A stretch of DNA of 8,991 bases. Origin: G020353355 sp050116155 (GTDB taxonomy: Bacteria; Desulfobacterota; Desulfobacteria; Desulfobacterales; JAHEIW01). The DNA lies in assembly GCA_050116155.1 (NCBI GenBank), contig JASFPE010000216.1, positions 1 to 8,991 of the forward strand, written 5' to 3'. This document shows positions 1 through 5,566 of this stretch, piece by piece. How positions within the stretch are numbered: the first letter of the stretch is position 1; every line of letters starts with the position of its first letter. Made by a program: the position numbers and the translations under genes. Under the pieces are notes generated by a model. It worked only from the letters and a program-made list of their open reading frames with translations. It did no database searches and was not told the origin of the DNA.

Positions 1-710
1 CCTTTTGAGTTGAGATAATCAGCCACCCGGCCCATAAAGTCGTCAAGGATTTCAAGTTCCTTGTTGACGGCGATGCGCAGCGCCATAAACACCCGGGTTG
101 CCGGGTGTATTTTTTGATGCCCGACAGCACGTCGGGGAATCGTTTTGTAAATTATTTCTGCCAGTTGTTTGCTGGTCTGAATTTTGTCTTTGTCTCGGGC
201 GTTCGCAATGGCATGTGCAATGGACCTGGCCCGGCGTTCTTCACCGTAATGCTTAAAAATTTCCCTGAGCTCGTTCTCTGCCAGATGATTCACAAGATCC
301 TTAGCCGTTTTTGGTGAACGGACATCCATGCGCATGTCCAGGGGTTCATCTTTTTGAAAGCTAAAGCCTCTGCCACTGTTTTTAAGGTGGTGCAGAGATA
401 GACCGAGATCAAGCAGTATGCCGTCAACGGCTGCAATATTTAATTCTGAAAGAAAATGAGGCAGACGACTAAAATTGCCATGAAAGAGACGGACATTCGT
501 CGCGTAAGGTCGCAGAACGCGTCTGGCGTTGGTAATGGCATCTTTGTCCTGATCAATGCCGATCAGCAATCCGTCCGGGGAAATTTTTTCACAAATGGCT
601 CTGGCATGTCCGGATCCGCCCAATGTGCAGTCCACATAAATTTTACCCGGTTTGCAATTCAGGTAATACATCACCTCGTTTGGCATTGCGGGGATATGTC
701 GATACGTCAT
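1..710 (-). CDS. rsmH: 16S rRNA (cytosine(1402)-N(4))-methyltransferase RsmH (MraW), C-terminus cut by window edge
   Basis: This SAM-dependent enzyme N4-methylates C1402 in the decoding centre of 16S rRNA. The frame is open from the ATG at 710 to the left edge: 236 codons of a family usually near 310, so about the last quarter is missing. Visible motifs are the SAM-binding loop DCTLGGSGHA (residues 27-36), GIDQDKDAI (51-59), DGILLDLGLS (96-105), RGFSFQKDEPLDMRMD (114-129) and HPATRVFMALRIAVNKELE (202-220), a very typical RsmH series. Small departures from the usual consensus are GHA for GHS and LSLHHL for the common VSSxQL. The start is supported by AGGA in the 3' end of mraZ, about 9 nt upstream. 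It lies 4 bp after the mraZ stop, the standard head of the dcw cluster, so the two genes are almost certainly cotranscribed. Identification is secure. Confidence 0.97.
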   Translation of the reverse strand, partial: MTYRHIPAMPNEVMYYLNCKPGKIYVDCTLGGSGHARAICEKISPDGLLIGIDQDKDAITNARRVLRPYATNVRLFHGNFSRLPHFLSELNIAAVDGILLDLGLSLHHLKNSGRGFSFQKDEPLDMRMDVRSPKTAKDLVNHLAENELREIFKHYGEERRARSIAHAIANARDKDKIQTSKQLAEIIYKTIPRRAVGHQKIHPATRVFMALRIAVNKELEILDDFMGRVADYLNSK

Positions 711-714
711 TGAA

Positions 715-1161
715 TTAGATTCCTAACTTGGCAATCTCGTTTCTGACATCCTCCTTCTTCATGTCTTTGGATAGATTTGTACTTTCCATATCCCACTTTT
801 CCCGAGACCAGATTTCAAAGTGATTGAGCACGCCAACCAGCACAATGTCTTTTTCCAGGTTGGCGTATTGTCTGAGCATCGGCGGTATAAGAATACGATC
901 CTGCTTATCGCAGCCGCATTCAAAGGCCGCGCCGATAAACAATCGCCGGAACCGGCGCATGTTTGCACTGGTTTCCGCCATTGATAATATTTTATTTTCC
1001 AGCTCACGCCATCCGTCAATCGTATACGCAACCAGACAGCCGTCCATGCCCGAGACCATGATACTTTCGTTGCCGTCTACGCGAATGACGTCGCGAAATC
1101 GGGACGGGATGATCAGGCGTCCTTTGTTATCGATGGTATGGAATGAAATTCCGCGAAACAT
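715..1161 (-). CDS. mraZ: Transcriptional regulator MraZ
   Basis: MraZ is a ring-forming DNA-binding protein with two SpoVT/AbrB-like swapped-hairpin domains; in E. coli it represses its own dcw promoter. The 148-residue product starts MFRGISFHTIDNKGRLIIP, the family's normal N-terminus. The first AbrB half is about residues 5-47 (DNKGRLIIPSRFR) and the second about 77-120 (CDKQDRILIPPMLRQYA). The length fits the usual 143-152. A TTG two codons upstream (1167) also opens the frame, but the ATG at 1161 is preferred: it gives the canonical MFRG start, and GGAAAG at 1170-1175 is then 8 nt away, against only 2 nt from the TTG. It is the first gene of the minus-strand operon, followed by rsmH. Its RBS and start region lie inside a phased array of candidate MraZ boxes, which implies autoregulation. 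Confidence 0.96.
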   Translation of the reverse strand: MFRGISFHTIDNKGRLIIPSRFRDVIRVDGNESIMVSGMDGCLVAYTIDGWRELENKILSMAETSANMRRFRRLFIGAAFECGCDKQDRILIPPMLRQYANLEKDIVLVGVLNHFEIWSREKWDMESTNLSKDMKKEDVRNEIAKLGI

Positions 1162-1162
1162 G

Positions 1163-1219
1163 TCCAATTCTTTCCACTATGATCCACAAACTTGGCAATT
1201 CAACCACATTACTCCACCT
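1163..1219 (-). promoter_or_regulatory. MraZ-box array with 10-bp phasing, spanning the mraZ leader, RBS and start
   Basis: On the minus strand TGG occurs at plus coordinates 1214-1216, 1204-1206, 1184-1186, 1174-1176 and 1164-1166. These are exact 10-bp steps with one missing member at 1194-1196 (reads GCC). Four of the five are GTGG. The known E. coli MraZ operator is a set of TGGGN direct repeats separated by 5 nt, which is also a 10-bp period. Here the consensus is closer to GTGGA. The 1174 box overlaps the Shine-Dalgarno GGAAAG and the 1164 box lies just before the ATG. The array starts at the predicted transcription start, so bound MraZ could block both promoter clearance and early elongation. 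Assignment to MraZ is by analogy. Confidence 0.8.
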
Positions 1220-1225
1220 TATTGG

Positions 1226-1254
1226 ATTAAAATATATATAATAGGAAGTGTCAA
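1226..1254 (-). promoter_or_regulatory. Predicted sigma-70-type promoter for mraZ-rsmH
   Basis: Read on the minus strand, a perfect -35 TTGACA (1254-1249) is followed by a 17-nt spacer and a -10 TTTAAT (1231-1226) matching TATAAT at 5 of 6 positions. Transcription would start near 1219-1220, at the edge of the first TGG box and about 58 nt upstream of the mraZ ATG. The spacer is very AT-rich. This is a sequence match only, but its quality, spacing and placement ahead of mraZ make it the best promoter in the window. Confidence 0.75.
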
Positions 1255-1285
1255 GCAAAAAATGAGCAGACGATTAATTAATTTT

Positions 1286-1291
1286 TATAAT
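1286..1291 (+). promoter_or_regulatory. Possible divergent plus-strand -10 element
   Basis: A perfect TATAAT lies on the plus strand here, but 17 nt upstream there is only TGAGCA, which matches TTGACA at 3 of 6 positions. If active it would start RNA near 1298 and run through the inverted MraZ boxes toward the polysaccharide genes about 850 bp away. The surrounding DNA is so AT-rich that a chance match is quite possible. Confidence 0.25.
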
Positions 1292-1331
1292 AATTATTAA
1301 ATGTTAAATTGTCTAACAAAATTATTTTGTG

Positions 1332-1350
1332 AGGTGGAGTAATGTGGAGC
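1332..1350 (+). promoter_or_regulatory. Second MraZ-box pair, inverted relative to the mraZ array
   Basis: The plus strand reads TGGAG-TAATG-TGGAG (TGG at 1335 and 1345, 10 bp apart) within GAGGTGGAGTAATGTGGAGC. Positions 1332-1347 are an exact 16-nt reverse complement of 1204-1219, the promoter-proximal part of the mraZ array. A further single AGGTGGAGG lies at 1394-1400, 51 bp on. No gene follows closely on the plus strand. It could be an auxiliary operator allowing looping over the mraZ promoter, or the control site of a plus-strand transcript. Confidence 0.6.
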
Positions 1351-1510
1351 AAATATTTTATTGGCGGCTCAAAACTGCCCTGAAATGATTAGAGGTGGAG
1401 GTAAGGGGCTATATTTAAGGAGTTATAGTTTAACCATTTGGAATTATATAAAATATCTTCAATTATCTAAATAAAATCAAAAAATTCCATTGGCCGCACA
1501 ATTTATGTCC

Positions 1511-1530
1511 GGTGTCAATAAAATGTCACC
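1511..1530. repeat. Imperfect inverted repeat GGTGTCA-N6-TGTCACC
   Basis: Two 7-nt arms pair with one T-T mismatch around the loop ATAAAA. TGTCA-type repeats with this look occur near the ends of some IS21-like insertion sequences, which I offer only as a possibility. No transposase fragment is visible nearby. It could also be a regulator site or a weak hairpin; it lacks a T-tract for termination. Confidence 0.4.
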
Positions 1531-1559
1531 AGATGCCAAGTATTTATCCAGTCTTCAGA

Positions 1560-1575
1560 TTTTTAGCGCTAAAAA
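1560..1575. repeat. 16-nt perfect palindrome TTTTTAGCGCTAAAAA
   Basis: The sequence is an exact self-complement with an AGCGCT core. As RNA it would need to sacrifice the core for a loop, leaving a weak A/U stem, so a terminator is unlikely. It could be a dimeric regulator's binding site. Confidence 0.5.
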
Positions 1576-1827
1576 ATGGGGTTAGAAGGCCTTTCAGCAT
1601 GGTATTAGATTATTTTTTCTATTCAAAAGTGGGTGAGTTCGCATCTTAACCCTAGAGATTGTCCCTGCACATATCACCCCGACTTCACGATTATCTGCCT
1701 AAAACCTGCAAATCGGGCCGGCTCTCTTTTTGCATATCTTATCCCATCAAAGAAATTAAATCTAGTGGCTGAATGTTCCCGTCTACAGCTTATCCCGCTC
1801 AGACGATTTTTATCCAACACTTTCAAG

Positions 1828-1856
1828 TTGCTAGGCACAATACTTGCAAAAATAAT
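1828..1856 (+). promoter_or_regulatory. Weak candidate promoter for the polysaccharide operon
   Basis: TTGCTA (1828-1833) and AATAAT (1851-1856) are separated by 17 nt and match the sigma-70 consensus at 4 and 5 of 6 positions. The area is AT-rich and other partial matches exist, for example TATAAT at 1941-1946 with no good -35, so this is tentative. Confidence 0.2.
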
Positions 1857-2066
1857 AATATATTCCGTGGGTTTTCGTGTTCATCCGCGGCGCAATGCCC
1901 ATTTATTGAATTACATCTTTCTGGGCCTTGTTCACGAAAATATAATTCTGGACATGGATCAATTTTTATTATTTGGGAATTATTACTAATTCTTAATAAT
2001 AATAGAGGTTTATCCATACTTGTATATTGGAATCGACCGGGCGGAGCCAGGTAAAGAAAATGTGAA

Positions 2067-2088
2067 ATTCGGAATGCGGAATGCGGAA
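2067..2088 (+). repeat. Heptanucleotide (GGAATGC) tandem repeat, copy 1
   Basis: ATTC is followed by GGAATGC twice and then GGAA. The whole 22-nt block is identical to positions 2992-3013 on the other side of wzm. A related degenerate unit (TTGCGGATTTCGGAG) continues at 2097-2111. It lies between the gene-free interval and the wzm start, and on the minus strand it makes a spurious SAFRIS-type peptide. Confidence 0.9.
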
Positions 2089-2147
2089 ATAATAAATTGC
2101 GGATTTCGGAGATTATCAAGTTTGAGAGTGGTAATTCGGAAGAAACC

Positions 2148-2981
2148 ATGAAAACTGCTGTCCAAAATTTGACCGTTATCGAAGCTAAAAAGGGATGGGT
2201 TTCCATCGATTTGAGGCAGATATGGAATTATCGTGAACTCTTCTATTTCTTAACCAAAAGAGATATCAAGGTTCGATACAAACAAACGGTCCTGGGGGGT
2301 CTGTGGGCGATTATTCAGCCATTTTTTACCATGGTAGTTTTTACGCTTTTTTTCGGAAAATTGGCCAAGGTTCCCTCAGACGGCATTCCTTACCCGGTAT
2401 TTGTGTATGCCGGCCTGCTGCCCTGGACCTATTTTGCCAACGCACTGTCCTCCTCGGGTAACAGTCTGGTTGGAAGTGCGAATCTGATCACAAAGGTATA
2501 TTTCCCGCGCTTAATCATTCCGGCGTCGGCTTCCCTTGCCGGATTGGTCGATTTTTTCATTGCCATGAGCATTCTGGGCGTCATGATGATTTACTATCAG
2601 TTTCTGCCCGGAATCAGTATCTTATTATTCCCTGTTCTGGTCGGACTTACATTTTTATGTGCCGTGGGCGTCGGCCTATGGTTGTCGGCGCTCAATGTTC
2701 AATATCGCGACATCCGATATGCGATTCCGTTTGTTATCCAATTGTGGATGTTTGTTTCACCGGTCATTTATCCTGTCAGCATGGTGGGTGAAAAATATCA
2801 GTGGCTGCTGGCATTAAATCCCATGGGCGGTGTCATCAGCGCCTTTCGGGCATCTCTGCTCGGCCATCAACCCATCGATTGGCTCCTCCTGATCATTTCA
2901 GCGGTTATCATCATTATATTATTCTTCAGCGGGATATTTTATTTCAAGAGAATGGAAAAAACCTTTGCAGACGTGGTTTAA
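2148..2981 (+). CDS. wzm: ABC-2 type polysaccharide export permease, Wzm-like
   Basis: This is the inner-membrane channel subunit that, with a Wzt-type ATPase, moves a lipid-linked polysaccharide from cytoplasm to periplasm. The 277-residue length is usual for the family. Motifs are RELFYFLTKRDIKVRYKQ (29-46), TVLGGLWAIIQPF (47-59), NLITKVYFPRLIIP (112-125), LNVQYRDIRYAIPF (182-195), LNPMGGVISAFR (223-234) and the C-terminal FKRMEKTFADVV. Hydrophobic segments lie near 50-70, 83-105, 122-150, 156-182, 190-211 and 244-265, giving the six-helix ABC-2 pattern. The ATG at 2148 is chosen because GGAAG (2138-2142) lies 5 nt upstream. The frame extends back to a TTG at 2097, but that extra stretch starts in repeat DNA. 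It is the first gene of the plus-strand cluster, followed by its ATPase, and is bracketed by identical 22-nt repeats. The symbol is by family; TagG/KpsM-like homologues are the alternative. Confidence 0.93.
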   Translation: MKTAVQNLTVIEAKKGWVSIDLRQIWNYRELFYFLTKRDIKVRYKQTVLGGLWAIIQPFFTMVVFTLFFGKLAKVPSDGIPYPVFVYAGLLPWTYFANALSSSGNSLVGSANLITKVYFPRLIIPASASLAGLVDFFIAMSILGVMMIYYQFLPGISILLFPVLVGLTFLCAVGVGLWLSALNVQYRDIRYAIPFVIQLWMFVSPVIYPVSMVGEKYQWLLALNPMGGVISAFRASLLGHQPIDWLLLIISAVIIIILFFSGIFYFKRMEKTFADVV

Positions 2982-2991
2982 GGCCATTTGA

Positions 2992-3015
2992 ATTCGGAAT
3001 GCGGAATGCGGAATG
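2992..3015 (+). repeat. Heptanucleotide (GGAATGC) tandem repeat, copy 2
   Basis: Same 22-nt sequence and orientation as copy 1, extended by TG, starting 11 bp after the wzm stop. With copy 1 it forms a direct repeat around wzm. The rest of the wzm-wzt gap (3016-3127) has a small GCGC-GTA-GCGC hairpin (about 3024-3034) and no gene or clear promoter. Confidence 0.9.
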
Positions 3016-3127
3016 AAAGGCATGGCGCGTAGCGCTAAAGGAAAAGATTAAAAAGACAGCGAATGATCCAAAGCTACCGTTCATCAAATTAATTCACTAA
3101 AGCGACTACCAATCATAAGTTCTTAAG

Positions 3128-4402
3128 ATGACTAATCCTGTAATCAAAGCCGAAAACTTATCCAAGCAGTATCGCCTGGGCGCAATGCAAGGATACAAAA
3201 CCCTTCGGGAAGCTATTGTTAAAGCTGCCAAAGCTCCCTTTCGAAATTCTGGAAAAATCAATCCACAATCCGCAATCCGTAATCCGCAATCTGACACTAT
3301 TTGGGCCTTAAAAGATGTTTCTTTTGATGTAAAGCAGGGTGAAGTCGTTGGCATCATCGGCAGAAATGGAGCCGGTAAAAGCACATTGCTGAAGATTTTG
3401 TCAAGAATTACAGAACCGACGAAAGGAAGAATTGAACTTAAAGGCCGTGTAGGCTCGTTGCTCGAAGTGGGCACCGGTTTCCATCCGGAGTTGACCGGGC
3501 ATGAGAACATTTATCTCTATGGTGCCATTCTGGGGATGGACCGCTGGGAAGTGACTCGGAAATTCGATGAAATCGTCGCCTTTTCCGAGCTCCATAAATT
3601 TATCGATACGCCGGTTAAAAGATACTCCAGCGGGATGTATACTCGTCTCGCATTTGCAGTTGCGGCTCATTTGGAACCTGAAATTCTTTTGGTTGATGAA
3701 GTGTTAGCCGTAGGTGATATGGCTTTTCAAAAAAAGTGTTTGGGAAAAATGGAGAGCGTATCCGGAGAAGGCCGGACGGTATTGTTTGTCAGTCACAACA
3801 TGGCTGCAATTCAGGGATTATGCGATAAGACGATGCTCTTGGACAGTGGAGGCGTGGTATTTAATGGGGAGACTGCAAAGGCGATTGAAACCTATACCTT
3901 GAGCGGTGAGGTTGCCACAGATGCTAAGGTCTCGTTAAAAAACCATGCCAATAGAACACCAGGATGCGAAGCGGTCTTAGAAGAATTAGAAATTAGAGTC
4001 AACGGCGAGCTTTCTACAAATGTTGGTATGGGCGAATCGTTGGAGGTCTCTGTTTCATTCAAGAGTCCTCAAGCTGTGCGAGGAGTAGGTATTTCTGTCG
4101 AAGACTCGTTTGGGCGACGTTTGTTTATTGCCTCGCCCAATTATACTAATCCTGACTTATTGGGAACTTCAACAACGTGTGCCAAACTAATATGCAGTTT
4201 TCCCTGTCTTCCGCTTTTACCTGGTACATATTACCTTACGATAAGTGTAGCTGGATTCATAACTGTGACGCTGGACAAGATTGAACGGGCTGCGATTTTA
4301 AATGTTTCTGAAAGAGACGTATTCAAAACAGGCGTTAGATTAGGACAGGATAAAGGTATTCTTTTTACATTTTTCAATTGGCGCTTAGATAGCAAAGACT
4401 AG
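3128..4402 (+). CDS. wzt: ABC transporter ATPase with C-terminal glycan-binding domain, Wzt-like
   Basis: This cytoplasmic ATPase is the partner of the upstream permease in polysaccharide export. The nucleotide-binding domain is complete: Walker A GRNGAGKST (78-86), signature YSSGM (166-170), Walker B ILLVDE (186-191) and H-loop SHN (222-224). Residues about 265-424 form a second domain with features typical of Wzt C-terminal modules (GESLEVSVSFKSP, GVGISVEDSFGRRLF, CLPLLPGTYYLTISVAG, DVFKTG). In E. coli O8/O9a this module recognises the modified non-reducing end of the chain. Oddity: residues 45-56 (NPQSAIRNPQSD) are encoded by a heptamer repeat inserted in frame just before the conserved WALKDVSF strand. 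The ATG at 3128 has no strong Shine-Dalgarno (only TTAAG immediately upstream), so translation may be weak or coupled. It sits 146 bp after wzm, with a GT8-like gene 29 bp downstream. Confidence 0.93.
   Translation: MTNPVIKAENLSKQYRLGAMQGYKTLREAIVKAAKAPFRNSGKINPQSAIRNPQSDTIWALKDVSFDVKQGEVVGIIGRNGAGKSTLLKILSRITEPTKGRIELKGRVGSLLEVGTGFHPELTGHENIYLYGAILGMDRWEVTRKFDEIVAFSELHKFIDTPVKRYSSGMYTRLAFAVAAHLEPEILLVDEVLAVGDMAFQKKCLGKMESVSGEGRTVLFVSHNMAAIQGLCDKTMLLDSGGVVFNGETAKAIETYTLSGEVATDAKVSLKNHANRTPGCEAVLEELEIRVNGELSTNVGMGESLEVSVSFKSPQAVRGVGISVEDSFGRRLFIASPNYTNPDLLGTSTTCAKLICSFPCLPLLPGTYYLTISVAGFITVTLDKIERAAILNVSERDVFKTGVRLGQDKGILFTFFNWRLDSKD
3259..3293 (-). repeat. Heptanucleotide tandem repeat inserted in frame within wzt, copy 3
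   Basis: Five consecutive 7-nt units on the plus strand: CAATCCA, CAATCCG, CAATCCG, TAATCCG, CAATCTG. The reverse complement is a run of CGGATTG, closely related to the GGAATGC units of copies 1 and 2 but in the opposite orientation. Because 7 and 3 are coprime, the repeat yields a 7-residue peptide period (NPQSAIR) and here stays open through the coding frame. Confidence 0.88.
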
Positions 4403-4431
4403 TTGTTTATATACCAACTAAACGATGCGGT

Positions 4432-5484
4432 ATGTGCAATAGCCGGATGAAGAAACACACGGTCAGATTCATCATAACTATTTTTGGGAATAAACATATT
4501 GGTATGCTCATAACTAATATCTATTCTATTCTGCGAAGTAATCCGGGAAGCCATATTACAGTTTTTTGGCAGGATATTGAAGAGCATATCATCAAAGCCA
4601 TCATGAAGAGTTTTGAGACTGTATTATTCTCTAAAACGAACTTTGACTTTAGCTCTGATCCCATCAAAAGAATTTCCAGTAAGACCCACCTCTGGAATTA
4701 CGCAGTCCAAAAATATCCAAATGATTATCTCTGTATCCTCGACGTGGATACCCTGGTTATAAAGAGTATCCAACATTTTTTTGATCAAGACTTTGACATT
4801 ATCTATACTTACAAAGAGGGACAATTCCCTTTGAATACCGGAGTAATGCTATGCAAAGGCAACAACTACCCGTTCTTTTTTAAATTATGGAAAGAAGAAA
4901 CTTTTAAGATAATCAATAACCTTGAATTATATAACAAAGCAAACAGCCCTCAATATCCATACGGCGGTGCTGACCAGATGTCTTTGTTCAAGCTATTGTG
5001 CTACGACCCCAATAAGAAAACGTATGAAGTTGCTGTTTATGGACAGAAACTTGTTTTTAGAGGCATGCCTTGCGATATTCTGAACGAAGTACATTCAAAA
5101 AATATCACTGAGAAAATACATATTATACATTACAAGGGGTGGTGGCAGAAAATTATTTTAGAGGGGCAAAACTTCCAAAAAAAAATCCGAACCAAAAGAC
5201 TTTCCTGGGAGATGTATATTCTCTATCTGAAAACCTTCAAGGAATCCCTTGAATTTATTTGTATCAGGACAAAAATGCGCTATAAACCAAAGGACTTTAA
5301 TATAGTAATTCCAATTTATTTGAATACTTCAACATTTACAGAAGTTAAATGTTTATATTTCCTCTATTCCTACTGCAATCGGTTAATTAGTTTCTTTAAA
5401 AGAAAAATTGACTTGGGAATACTTCAATTGTTCCAAAACCTCCTTCATAAAGATAACCTAAACAGTATTGTAAAAATCCCTTAA
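4432..5484 (+). CDS. GT8-like glycosyltransferase with C-terminal extension
   Basis: A probable GT-A fold enzyme transferring sugar from a nucleotide-sugar donor in the cytoplasm. Visible landmarks are VRFIITIFGN near the N-terminus, the DxD-type metal site LDVDTLV (103-109), NTGVML (135-140), GGADQ (178-182) and HYKGWW (233-238). Order and spacing resemble GT8 proteins (LgtC/glycogenin type: DxD, N-S/T-GVML, ADQ, HxxG). The last ~100 residues are Lys- and aromatic-rich and match no motif I know; they could aid membrane or partner contact. The start is uncertain: ATG 4432 or ATG 4447, neither with a good RBS. The gene is much more AT-rich than its neighbours, especially at the 3' end (hand count: 13 of 60 G+C in 5281-5340 against 32 of 60 in 2641-2700 of wzm), suggesting separate acquisition. 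Acceptor and sugar cannot be predicted. Confidence 0.75.
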   Translation: MCNSRMKKHTVRFIITIFGNKHIGMLITNIYSILRSNPGSHITVFWQDIEEHIIKAIMKSFETVLFSKTNFDFSSDPIKRISSKTHLWNYAVQKYPNDYLCILDVDTLVIKSIQHFFDQDFDIIYTYKEGQFPLNTGVMLCKGNNYPFFFKLWKEETFKIINNLELYNKANSPQYPYGGADQMSLFKLLCYDPNKKTYEVAVYGQKLVFRGMPCDILNEVHSKNITEKIHIIHYKGWWQKIILEGQNFQKKIRTKRLSWEMYILYLKTFKESLEFICIRTKMRYKPKDFNIVIPIYLNTSTFTEVKCLYFLYSYCNRLISFFKRKIDLGILQLFQNLLHKDNLNSIVKIP

Positions 5485-5566
5485 TACAAACAAGACGAAT
5501 AGCCTTTCTTCAATCCACTGGTATCGGTATCAATGAACACCTTAATGATTTATTCATAAAGATGTT

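Larger units (their letters stand above)
1204..1347. repeat. 16-nt perfect inverted repeat bracketing the mraZ promoter
   Basis: Positions 1204-1219 (CCACATTACTCCACCT) and 1332-1347 (AGGTGGAGTAATGTGG) are exact reverse complements separated by 112 bp. The intervening DNA is extremely AT-rich and holds the mraZ promoter. The arms coincide with MraZ-box sequence, so the repeat is better read as paired operators than as transposon ends; no transposase or target duplication is visible. Confidence 0.85.
1168..2147. other. Long gene-free interval between mraZ and the polysaccharide operon
   Basis: About 980 bp with no convincing gene. From 1168 to 1400 it holds the mraZ promoter and both MraZ-box clusters. 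GGCGG/CTGCC at 1363-1379 can form a 5-bp hairpin. An imperfect inverted repeat lies at 1511-1530 and a 16-nt palindrome at 1560-1575. Open frames at 1633-1989 (GTG start), 1773-2054 and, on the minus strand, 1823-2206 have no recognisable domain, no good RBS and an untypical composition; the last is partly made of heptamer repeat. No tRNA or recognisable riboswitch was seen. The most plausible role is a long leader or a relic region at a cluster boundary. Promoters for the plus operon must lie here, but none is clear. Confidence 0.7.

Noticed and set aside
105..713. Plus-strand open frames at 105-317 and 456-713
   Set aside because: Both lie antisense inside rsmH, whose minus-strand frame has all family motifs; the plus-strand peptides have no domain.
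759..1300. Open frames overlapping mraZ (minus 759-1031, plus 824-1300)
   Set aside because: Out-of-frame or antisense shadows of mraZ; the second also runs through the promoter and operator region.
1204..1347. Transposon terminal inverted repeats
   Set aside because: The arms are MraZ-box sequence next to mraZ, the inside has no transposase, and no target duplication is seen.
1560..1575. Rho-independent terminator at the AGCGCT palindrome
   Set aside because: No GC-rich stem with a loop; the U-tracts are themselves the stem, and no gene ends nearby.
2038..2055. ops/JUMPstart-like sequence GGGCGGAGCCAGG for RfaH-type antitermination
   Set aside because: It shares only GGCGG with the ops consensus GGCGGTAGCNT and lacks the TAG core.
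2097..2147. TTG start for wzm at 2097, adding 17 residues
   Set aside because: The extension begins in degenerate repeat DNA and has no RBS, whereas ATG 2148 has GGAAG at good spacing and a family-typical length.
1633..2206. Open frames at 1633-1989 (+), 1773-2054 (+) and 1823-2206 (-) as possible small genes
   Set aside because: They overlap each other, lack good ribosome binding sites and recognisable motifs, and the minus one gets part of its sequence from the GGAATGC repeat.
2067..3293. CRISPR array from the repeated GGAATGC/CGGATTG blocks
   Set aside because: Units are contiguous 7-mers without spacers, scattered in three places in both orientations.
3106..3670. Minus-strand frames at 3106-3510 and 3401-3670
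   Set aside because: Antisense to wzt, whose frame carries intact Walker A and the other ATPase motifs.
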